DNA from: Aureobasidium sp. EXF-3400
Taxonomy: Eukaryota; Ascomycota; Dothideomycetes; Dothideales; Saccotheciaceae
Direction: 5' to 3'
NCBI GenBank assembly: GCA_024195585.1
Contig: SWBL01000552.1
Coordinates: 1-21,480, forward strand
Length of the DNA stretch: 21,480 nucleotides
A model generated the notes under the pieces. It worked only from the letters and a program-made list of their open reading frames with translations, did not search any database and was not told the origin of the DNA. Below are positions 1-7,245 of the stretch, piece by piece; the stretch's first letter is position 1, and every line of letters begins with the position of its first letter. The position numbers and the translations under genes are program-made.

Positions 1-2
1 GC

Positions 3-50
3 TCTCTATGGCCACACCTCTATCTCTGAATACTTTGTGCATTTTTATAG
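3..50 (+). repeat. Right half of a palindromic repeat unit (arm A)
   Basis: Box TCTCTATGG (3-11), a 22-nt spacer (12-33) and core TTTGTGCATTTTTATAG (34-50). This is the same order and spacing as arms at 4547-4594, 4757-4804 and 19364-19411. The core matches the consensus ATTGTGCATTTTTATAG at 16 of 17 positions. The facing left arm would lie before the window start, so the unit is cut by the window edge. Confidence 0.75.
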
Positions 51-125
51 TGTACACTTTGCTCTCTGCGTAGTCGGAGGTCGATGGATACAATGGGAAA
101 TTACAGACTTTGGCACACGGGGAGG
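49..125. repeat. Linker repeat, inverted copy of about 17140-17215
   Basis: The sequence that follows arm A (beginning AGTGTACACTTTGCTCTCTG) aligns by eye without gaps to the reverse complement of about 17140-17215 over some 77 bases, at roughly 80% identity. Most differences are transitions. The shared stretch includes CTCTGCGTAGTCGGAG and TTACAGACTT. It joins the core of one palindromic unit to the next unit, so the two loci look like inverted copies of one larger arrangement. Confidence 0.7.
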
Positions 126-193
126 TAGAAATATCCTAAACATTGTCCTCTCCGTGAATATTCTTCTCTGGAAAGCATTGTGCATCTTTATAG
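78..193. repeat. Degenerate palindromic repeat unit (arms K and B)
   Basis: The right arm B is clear: box TCTCCGTGA (149-157) and core ATTGTGCATCTTTATAG (177-193, 16 of 17), followed by CTAC as in other copies; its spacer is 19 nt instead of 22. The left arm K is poor: a box-like ACACGGGGA (115-123, reverse sense) and only a weak core ending at 94. K is supported mainly because the same stretch recurs in reverse complement at 17127-17212. Confidence 0.5.
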
Positions 194-593
194 CTACGGC
201 GTATAGAGGGCATTGCAGGAGGAGACTATGCAGCGTGCAAGAACTCGAAAGGCGCCTGATGTCAGTCTATCGGATCTTCCTCCTCAGTAGCTACTGTTCG
301 TCATGTCTTTCCACAATGAACTGAGGAGTGCCAGCATGAATCAAGACACCCTTCTCGTTGTTTCGAAAACACCCGCCCAAGGCCCCGCGGTGTACCCGAG
401 CGCCGAATTTGTCCGGCGTGGCAGCTACGTCAAGCTAGCTATGATGTGCCCCTCCATCGGCGCAGTTGCCAACAAAATAAACTCGTCTTGTCCCCCTCAA
501 CAGCAGCCTTTGCTTTGTCACTTTTCCTGCAACAACCACTTCAAACCAACCAACTCCTATCCAAACAACACTTCACCACACACATCCGCAAAC

Positions 594-1128
594 ATGGGTC
601 GTCAATTCTTCGTCGGAGGCAACTTCAAGATGAACGGTTCGGTCGACACGATCAAGAGCATCGTGAACCACCTGAACCAGGCCAAGGTCGACCCCAACGT
701 CGGTCAGTAAACACTGCATGCACACACTGCAAGACGTTGTCAATGCTAACAGCTCGCAGAGGTCGTCATTGCCCCTCCTGCCCTCTACCTGCTCCTCACC
801 CGCGAGCACCTCCGCCCCGGTCTCGAGGTTGCTGCTCAGAACGTCTTCGACAAGCCCAACGGTGCCTTCACCGGTGAGATCTCTGCCACCCAGCTCAAGG
901 ATTCCAACATCACCTGGACCCTGACTGGTCACTCTGAGCGCCGTGTCATCCTCAAGGAGTCCGACGACTTCATCGCTTCCAAGACCAAGGCCGCCCTCGA
1001 TAACGGCCTCGGTGTCATTCTCTGCATTGGCGAGACTCTTGAGCAGAGAGAGGCCAACCAGACCATCGAAGTCGTCACCAACCAGCTCCGTGCTGTCGCC
1101 AAGCAGGTTCAGGACTGGAGCAAGGTCG

Positions 1129-1161
<33 letters not shown>

Positions 1162-1397
1162 CTGGCAAGGTCGCCACCACTGAGCAGGCTCAGGAGGTGC
1201 ACGCCGCCATCCGCGAGTACCTTACCAAGGAGGTCAGTCAGACTGCCTCGGACAACACCAGAATCATCTACGGTGGCAGTGTCAGCGAGAAGAACTGCAA
1301 CGAGCTCGCCAAGGAGAAGGACATTGACGGTTTCCTTGTTGGCGGTGCCAGCTTGAAGCCCGCCTTTGTCGACATTATCAATGCCCAGTCCTCGTAA
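594..1397 (+). CDS. tpi1: Triosephosphate isomerase
   Basis: Exons 594-702 and 760-1397 encode 248 residues, the usual length for this enzyme. It interconverts dihydroxyacetone phosphate and glyceraldehyde 3-phosphate in cytosolic glycolysis and gluconeogenesis. Catalytic residues are all visible: Lys12 in the NFKMN motif, His95 in TGHSERR and Glu165 in the [12 protein letters not shown] loop; the phosphate-binding YGGSV and GFLVGGASL motifs follow near the C terminus. The intron (703-759, GTCAGT to CAG, branch-like GCTAAC at 745-750) splits a codon after one base and restores the frame exactly. The start is fixed by the family N terminus [14 protein letters not shown]. An AATAAA lies about 80 nt past the stop. 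Aldolase, the preceding glycolytic enzyme, is at the other end of the window. Confidence 0.98.
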
Positions 1398-1930
1398 AAA
1401 GTCTTGTATATAGAAAGGACTGGTAGGGTGTCTTGCGGCAAACGCACTGATTGCCCATGAGAGATGATTGTTAAATAAAACATTTGACGAACCAAACATG
1501 TTGTTCACAAAGTCTCAGACGTGCTTGATAAATGACCGCATAAAACTGTCCAAATAGCAGTTTTGGTGGATTAAGAATGCTGTGTGACTCCATGCAACGA
1601 TAGAAGGGTAATTGACACCTTGTGCCATAAGTTAAGACAAGCTTACGATCATGTCTAAAAGTGCCAAAGCTATGGAAAAGCACCATTGTTTTTCAATGTC
1701 CATACCTTCGGAGGATTTGCCCATGAATAAAACCTTTGGTCTGGTAGGTATCGTGATTTTCTGTAATAATGAAACATGAAGAGACAGGTCTGAAGCCCTT
1801 GTGAGGGACGATAATATGAAGATAGTGTACAATTGAAGAGGCCCTTTTTGAAAACCCTTGGTATTCCCCCAAAACGCCATTGAAAATGCTGTACAAGATG
1901 GTCGTAGAAAAAGATGGAGGTGTGGTGAGA
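1398..1930. other. Convergent intergenic region between tpi1 and the mL43 gene
   Basis: Holds the 3' ends of two converging genes; no coding region is supported. CTATGGAAAAGCACCAT (1670-1686) matches the reverse-complement core of the palindromic repeat at 13 of 17 positions and could be a decayed arm, but the rest of the unit is not clear. Confidence 0.5.
1474..1479 (+). promoter_or_regulatory. Putative polyadenylation signal of tpi1
   Basis: AATAAA lies 77 nt after the tpi1 stop codon in an AT-rich stretch. Fungal poly(A) signals are loose, so this is plausible rather than certain. Confidence 0.4.
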
Positions 1931-2455
1931 TCAGACTGACCACTTTGAGCCGTGGAAAGGATCCCAGATACCTCTTACACTCTCGTTCATACTCTTGACG
2001 GGCTTTGTGAGCTTTCTCAACTTTTCGCCGCTGGCATCGCGCAAGAGCTCGGCCTTCTTCATGATCTGTTCCTTTTCCAGGCTGCGTACGCAAATGGCCT
2101 TTTCGCGGCCGTTGATGTATGTGCCCTTGATGACGGGGTGTTTACGTGGGCGAGGTGAGACGGTGATTTCGACTTGGGGGTTGGCGCGGGCAAAGGCTGG
2201 AAGATCGTGCTTGAGGAAAGCGCTGGCGCATTGTGTCAGAGTCCGAGCAGAAGGGAAGATGTGGTTTTAGCGTACTTCATGCCCTTGGAACTACCAGCCC
2301 AGTCGCAGTAGTGGAAGTCGAGGCGTTTGCATTGCAGGATGAAGGCGCCGACGCCATTCTGGAGTCGCAAGTCAGTCAGAAGGTCGGATCTGGACCAGAA
2401 AGGAGCAGTGACTGACCTGGGACTTGGAAACCGTACGCAGAGCTTGTAGGGGCAT
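1931..2455 (-). CDS. mrpl51: Mitochondrial large-subunit ribosomal protein mL43
   Basis: Three exons on the minus strand (2455-2417, 2358-2276, 2222-1931) encode 137 residues. The protein begins MPLQALRTVSKSQ, continues NGVGAFILQCKRLDFHYCDWAGSS and then GMNAFLKHDLPAFARANPQVE, with a basic VSPRPRKHPVIKGTYINGREK segment. This is the pattern of the mL43 family (yeast Mrpl51; L51/S25/CI-B8 thioredoxin-like domain), a component of the mitoribosome large subunit. Introns of 58 and 53 nt have GTCAGT/CAG and GTACGC/CAG ends and keep the frame. The C terminus (VRGIWDPFHG then SKWSV) is short. Its start faces the U1-70K start across about 200 bp, so the two may share a divergent promoter. Confidence 0.92.
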
Positions 2456-2661
2456 GTTGACAGTGAGCAATCAAGGCGGCGTGGATTCATTGACCATTCT
2501 CATGCTTCGGCGAGAATGTCTGGATGGTCGTCTTGGCGCGCTGCTGGAAGAAGCCGCGGGCCGTCGTCGTGTCTCGACTCTCTCAGCTCCAGTCCAGCGC
2601 CGACACGCAGCTCCCTCTCTCCCTGTCTACTGTGCATTCATCACCACATCATCGCATACAG

Positions 2662-3933
2662 ATGACGGACAAGCTACCTCCACAGCTGTTGCAGCTGTTT
2701 GCTCCTAGACCTGCTCTGCGATACCTGCCGCCATGCGATCACGCCCCCGAGGACCGTCGCACCCCTGCCATCTCTGGCGTCGCTCAATACGTTCAGGCCG
2801 CAAAGGAATACGATGACGAATATGTCCCTACCGAGAGCTGGCTGCAGAAAAAGGATCGTGAAAAGATGGAAAGAGACCAGGCTGCTCAATACCGCGTCAC
2901 CGAGGGCTATAAGAACGAATGTGCGCTTACTACGCCAATTGTCCATCGCCTGCAATGTTGCTGATGCTTGCTACTAGTCAACCCTCACGAAGACCCCAAC
3001 GTCGTCGGCGACCCATTGAAGACCCTCTTTGTTTCTCGTCTCAGCTACAACACCGATGTTAAAGACCTCGAGCGAGAATTCGGTCGCTACGGTCCCATCG
3101 AGCGCGTGCGCTACCACTTTCATCTCTTCGCTCAAACAAACACTGACTCTTTCAGATTCGCCTGGTCGAAGACACAACCACTTCCAATCCCAAGAAGAAG
3201 CACCGAGGCTATGCTTTCATCGTCTTCGAAAGAGACTCTGACATGAAGGGTAATTCGTGATTCTTGACCATTTGACGTACCACAATCTAACCCCCAACTA
3301 GCTGCCTACAAAGACGCCGACGGAATCCGCATCAAAGATAGACGCATCCTGGTCGATGTCGAGCGCGGCCGCACAGTCAAGGAATGGCGTCCTCGTAGAT
3401 TTGGAGGTGGTCTTGGTGGCCGTCACTACACAAAAGCTGCTCCTCCTCGTCCTTCTGGCTACGGTGCTCCCTCTGGTCCTGGAGGCTTCGGCGGTGGTCG
3501 TGGCGGGTTCGGCGGGGGCTTCAGAGGAGGTTTCCGTGGCGGAAGAGGAGGAGGCGGCGGCGGAAACTTCAGGGGTGGCTTTGGTGGAGGTGACAGAGGT
3601 GGGTATGGGGGTGGCAGGTCTGGAGTCGGCTACGGCAACGGCTTTCCAGAAGGTGCCCCATCTGGTCCTCGTGGTCCCAGAAGCGGTCGTGACGGCTACT
3701 CAGGAGGCCGCGATGGTGGCCGCGACAGCTACTCCGGCGGAGGCTCAAGATATGGCGACAGGCCGCCACGCGACAGCTACGGTGGCAGCGGAGGCAACCG
3801 AGAACCCATTGGAGGTGGAGACCGTGGTGGTGGTGGTTACCGCGACCGTGATCGGGACCGTGACAACGACCGCAAGCGTCCCTACGATGGAAACGGTGGC
3901 TACGACGAATCGCGCAAGCAAAGAAGGTACTGA
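2662..3933 (+). CDS. SNP1: U1 small nuclear ribonucleoprotein 70 kDa protein (U1-70K)
   Basis: Exons 2662-2920, 2978-3105, 3156-3249 and 3302-3933 encode 370 residues. U1-70K binds stem-loop I of U1 snRNA and helps define 5' splice sites. The N-terminal region ([17 protein letters not shown], then [13 protein letters not shown] and the HEDPN stretch) is diagnostic of the family. An RRM follows, with RNP2 LFVSRL near residue 104 and RNP1 RGYAFIVF at 146-153, then the conserved [14 protein letters not shown] extension. From about residue 195 the tail is Gly/Arg/Ser rich (RGG-type repeats) and ends [14 protein letters not shown] and RKQRRY. Two introns share the donor GTGCGC; intron 3 has a CTAAC branch site. 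All junctions restore the family sequence, for example GPIER joined to IRLVED. Confidence 0.95.
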
Positions 3934-4480
3934 GCGCCTTTCGGGTTTGTTGAAACATTCTCTACACGCTCGCACTGAGAGGCTTCGTTCTCAGATGCTC
4001 AAGGACATCGACGGTAAGCCCACCACCGTATGCGCACAACGTCGGTAAGCAACCATGTCTCACGCCCTAGTTAAGCGCCCGGTAAGGCACCAGAAACAGG
4101 ACAGAAGCACTCTGAGTGTGGAACCTTCGCAATTCGATGCCTCCTCTCTGGATAGGACGAGAAGAAAACGCTTTCTCTCTACAGGACACACCACACCAAA
4201 AGCACGGCATAACAAGGCAAACGGCGTTCATAGGCGAAGGTAACCATTTTTGGGGAGGTATCGAATTGCATGAAATGGTAATGCTGCGCGAGGGGCTGTG
4301 TTCTTATCTTTTTTTTTCTCGTTCACCTCTGCACTTTCCTTTAGGGTAAGTATGTATTCTAGTCTTTTGCTCCTAATGGACCAACGAAACGAAAGAAGAT
4401 GACAACAGTACGACCACTTGTAGTGACAGCATCAGCACGGAAAACCCGTCCTCCATCTCGAGATACAAGAGGAACACAAG

Positions 4481-4594
4481 CTATCAAAATGCACGGTTGC
4501 ATTTTCATCACGATTCTGGCCATTGAGATAGCCTTCAGTAGGGTCTTCTCTGTGGAAACCGCATTCTTTGCGAAATGATTGTGCATTTTTATAG
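4481..4594. repeat. Palindromic repeat unit, 114 bp (arms J and C)
   Basis: Left arm in reverse sense: core CTATCAAAATGCACGGT (4481-4497), 22 nt, box CCATTGAGA (4520-4528). An 18-nt centre (4529-4546) follows, then the right arm: box TCTCTGTGG (4547-4555), 22 nt, core ATTGTGCATTTTTATAG (4578-4594, exact consensus). The unit is exactly 114 bp with spacing 17-22-9-18-9-22-17, the same as at 4691-4804 and 19298-19411. CTAC follows the right core. Confidence 0.85.
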
Positions 4595-4690
4595 CTACAC
4601 CACAACAATCTTTTGCATACGGGGATGCTGTACAATCATAGACTCGAATCTTTCGTGCCTCTCCATGTGCTAGAGACCATCGTAGTGTAG

Positions 4691-4804
4691 CTGTAGAATT
4701 GCACAATGGTTTTCGAATTGAAAGCATGGCCACAGAGACTCCTCAAGAGAGCGGTCTTTCTGTGGATAGCAACCACTTCTGGAAAGTATTGTGCATTTTT
4801 ATAG
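4691..4804. repeat. Palindromic repeat unit, 114 bp (arms D and E)
   Basis: Left arm in reverse sense: core CTGTAGAATTGCACAAT (4691-4707), 22 nt, box CCACAGAGA (4730-4738). An 18-nt centre (4739-4756) follows, then box TTTCTGTGG (4757-4765), 22 nt and an exact consensus core (4788-4804). It lies tail-to-tail with the unit ending at 4594: TAGCTACACCA after that core is mirrored by TAGTGTAGCTG entering this unit, so a second, nested inverted repeat links the two. Confidence 0.85.
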
Positions 4805-5045
4805 TCTGAAATATTACTAGACGCCGCCGTGAAACACCCTTGTATCAAAACAGGGCCAGGTCAAGGGAGGGGGTGGGACAAGGTTCATGAACAATGACTT
4901 CATAAGCTTGCGTGTTGATCTTCACAAGCAGCCCGAAACTGGAGGTCATCGATTGTACAAAACCAAGCAGTCACGACTACCATTTTCGACGTCGACATTA
5001 CTTTCTTATCTTCGTCCTAAAGAGTTCGACCTCATACGCACAACC

Positions 5046-6226
5046 ATGGCTCAATACAACAACGCCGTCCTATCGCTGACTACGGTCACCACACCAGACC
5101 CTTATGTCACCTACTCACCAACAACCCGCCAATTCTATCTAGTGAGTTGATCACAGGATACAAAGCCTTTGTTGCATGGCTCTAACAACATTAGACATTC
5201 ACTGCGGGTGACCGAGTAGAGATCTGGAGAGCAAACAGCTTGCCCGGTTTCTACGATCATCCAGACAAGCATGTCATTTGGAGACCACCGCCAGACACGG
5301 AGCACTCCAACGATCTATGGGCACCTGAACTTCACTGCATCAGGGGTAGGTGGTATGTATACTACGCTGCCTGCCACCCCAAACACGGAAACAAATCGCA
5401 CAGAATGTTCGTGCTCGCGGGACCACCAGCAGACCACGACCCCGCTACTGGCTCGTGGGAGTTTGTAGGCCCAATCAGAGGTATGGCGCAGCACCAATGG
5501 GCCATTGATGGCACTGTCATCGAACTGCATGGACAACTGTATTTCGTCTACTCTGGATGGCCCTTCGACAACCCCAATGAATCAGACCTCCAGCAACATC
5601 TCTTCATCCTCCGGTTGGCTGACCCGGTCACCGCGGCATCAGACCCTGTTGAGATTTGCAGACCCGACGAACCTTTTGAGCGTGTAGGAGATCACGGCAT
5701 CAACGAAGGGCCACAATACCTTGCCTCCCAGGATGGTTCATGGGTCGGTCTTGTCTATAGTTGCTCGGGCAGCTGGACCAACGAGTACAAGATGAACTGC
5801 CTCCGCTGGACTGGTGGAGACCCTCTCAGACCTGACTCCTGGCAGAAGAGCATGAAGCCATTGATTCAGAACGGTCCACACGGCCATGGGCCCTGGGGTC
5901 CTGGTCATGGTTCTTTCATGCACATTGGTGACGACATTGTCGGGATGTAAGTGTGTATCTAACAAGAGCAACACACAAGCAACTAATACTTGTCTTCTAG
6001 CTACCATGCTACCGATCGTCCTGATGATGGCTGGAACAACAGAAAGGCTAGAATGCAACGAGTAGTCTTCACACCCGAAGGTCCTTGGATGGGAGGTGGA
6101 GTAGGCCCATTAACTACAAGCATGGCTGCTTTTGTCGGCAATGAGCATCACGAGGCTGAAGGAGGCGGTAAGAAGCACGGTCATGGTATCAGAGGCTTCC
6201 TGCGCAAGATTAAGGACGAGCTGTAA
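5046..6226 (+). CDS. Glycoside hydrolase family 43 protein
   Basis: Exons 5046-5141, 5195-5946 and 6001-6226 encode 357 residues. GH43 enzymes are five-bladed beta-propellers that act mainly on arabinan, xylan or related side chains. The three expected catalytic acids are present: Asp18 in TPDPYV (general base), Asp137 in AIDGTV (pKa modulator) and Glu203 in NEGPQ (general acid); DLWAPELH at 72-79 is also typical. Junctions read FYL-TFTAGDRVEIW and DIVGI-YHATDRPDDGW. The start has a good context (ACAACCATGG). An in-frame upstream ATG at 4887 adds residues that do not look like a leader. No signal peptide is visible, yet the protein ends in a basic HGHGIRGFLRKIKDEL tail whose last four residues equal the ER-retention signal. 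Substrate cannot be assigned. Confidence 0.9.
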
Positions 6227-6285
6227 AGTGTAGTGAAAGGCGTCCGCGCTAAAGGGCGATTCAGGATGGCTGAAGTTAGGACGAT

Positions 6286-6300
6286 AACGAAAGCTTCGTT
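6286..6300. repeat. 15-bp near-palindrome, copy 1 of 3
   Basis: AACGAAAGCTTCGTT, 60 nt after the GH43 stop codon. Nearly the same sequence occurs at 13134-13148 and 18970-18984. Confidence 0.55.
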
Positions 6301-7130
6301 TTATGCGAGGTGTCATTGATTATTATGGCTGTTCAAACCTTGGGAGAGAGCTGCTGGTCAGAGATCGGCAATCCAAACATCCGTGCGCTGCCACGCGGTG
6401 AGGGCAAGCTCTGGGCAAGGTTAAGCTTTAACGTGTGAATTATTGTCTCGCTTCCTTTGACTTCATACCACCCACTCCCGCTCTTATACCACTTAAGACT
6501 GTGTTGGATTCCGTAAAGACTATGCACATCCTAGACCAATCTTGAGAAGGTATGTCTCGGTGTAGCAGGCACTCGGATATTAAGACCTAGAGGCGGCATG
6601 CTTCTACTGCTGCATAATTAGAAAGTACCGAACGTTTTTCGCTTCATATCAATACCCAGACTATCTTCAACGGCCTTGTTCAAACACAGCATTCTTCTAG
6701 TCTATCCTTGAAAGGGGCCAGATTCTTCCAGCCAGCTTCCACAACGCTCTAAGCAAGAGGGCACCACAAAAATCGGTCTTTGCCGACGTCACAAGCTCAG
6801 CTCCCTGATTTACAACTTCCAGCTGTTTTAACCACCTCTCTGATGTTGTACCTTCTTACCTTTGAGAGGCCATCTGATGTAAATATGGGCCGCCAACATT
6901 ATCATACTCTACTCCTCGATATTCGGCCCAATGGGATCCCATTCCTATGTTTCCATGTGTCTGGCTAGCCCGGCTTCTGCTTCCGTAGCCGTTGTATACA
7001 ATATTTCGATGAAAGGCTTGATGCGGGAGAGCAACCTACAGGCCACAACGGTCTCCGCTTCTTCTGAATAAGGAGCCTCGACGGAATCTGGTTCATCTAA
7101 CTCTTCGTGGCCCTAAATTCAATGAACCAT

Positions 7131-7179
7131 ATGTTCGCTACCAACAACCGGCCTGCCAACGTTGGCGGCAGGATGGCAA
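7131..7179 (+). CDS. Possible extra first exon of the GT2 gene
   Basis: From the ATG at 7131 the frame reads MFATNNRPANVGGRMA and reaches a candidate donor GTATTT at 7180. Splicing to the acceptor AAGCAG ending at 7255 (76-nt intron) would join in frame to LLSMSSPLAPGSY of the main open frame. A second acceptor four bases upstream of GCAG would also not be excluded by frame. The peptide looks coding-like, but nothing in the window proves it. Confidence 0.4.
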
Positions 7180-7245
7180 GTATTTCTCTTTTCCATGCCC
7201 CATACCCTATGCCCTATCTAGCTTTGCTCATTGCTTCGTTGTTCA

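Larger units (their letters stand above)
1..593. other. Intergenic region upstream of tpi1, with palindromic-repeat copies
   Basis: No convincing gene. The first 200 bases are occupied by copies of the dispersed palindromic repeat (separate entries). The remainder up to the tpi1 start should hold its promoter and 5' UTR; the last 100 bases are rich in C, A and T with many CAAC/CCAAC runs, as is common just before fungal start codons. Short open frames here have no family features. Confidence 0.6.
3934..5045. other. Intergenic region holding two palindromic repeat units
   Basis: Contains the 3' UTR of U1-70K, the promoter of the GH43 gene and, at 4481-4804, two complete 114-bp palindromic units (separate entries). 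Open frames in 4359-4848 run through the repeats and show no protein family. Nothing recognisable at 3934-4480 apart from a short T run near 4310. Confidence 0.6.
6227..7245. other. Intergenic region upstream of the GT2 gene
   Basis: No gene recognised. It holds the 3' end of the GH43 gene with a 15-bp palindrome at 6286-6300, and the likely promoter and 5' UTR of the GT2 gene. A possible first coding exon of that gene lies at 7131-7179 (separate entry). Confidence 0.5.

Noticed and set aside
573..1508. 311-residue open frame antisense to tpi1
   Set aside because: It mirrors the strongly codon-biased tpi1 exons, is a low-complexity Leu/Gly/Asp/Val translation and has no family features. The sense strand encodes a complete enzyme.
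3934..4035. Extra 3' exon of U1-70K, suggested by a GTAAGC after an open stretch
   Set aside because: The main frame ends naturally in RKQRRY with a stop at 3931-3933, a usual family ending; no acceptor links the later stretch.
3356..4048. 230-residue plus-strand open frame over the U1-70K tail
   Set aside because: It is another frame of the Gly/Arg-rich exon, giving a Val/Ala/Thr-rich translation. The U1-70K frame is clearly the coding one.
4470..4605. Target-site duplication flanking the 114-bp units
   Set aside because: I compared bases on both sides of the units at 4481-4594, 4691-4804 and 19298-19411 and found no shared direct repeat beyond trivial matches, so transposition is not proven.
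4481..4804. CRISPR array or tRNA-like reading of the spaced repeats
   Set aside because: The repeats are inverted pairs, not direct repeats, the genome is eukaryotic, and no cloverleaf or A/B box promoter pattern is visible.
4359..4848. Minus-strand open frames (67-124 residues) near 4.4-4.8 kb as genes
   Set aside because: They run through the palindromic repeat units. Their similarity to each other is explained by the repeat DNA, and no start, domain or splice context supports a gene.
4887..5045. Upstream in-frame ATG as the GH43 start
   Set aside because: The added residues (MNNDFISLRVDLHK onward) look like neither a signal peptide nor conserved GH43 sequence. The ATG at 5046 has a better context and sits right before the conserved TPDPYV.
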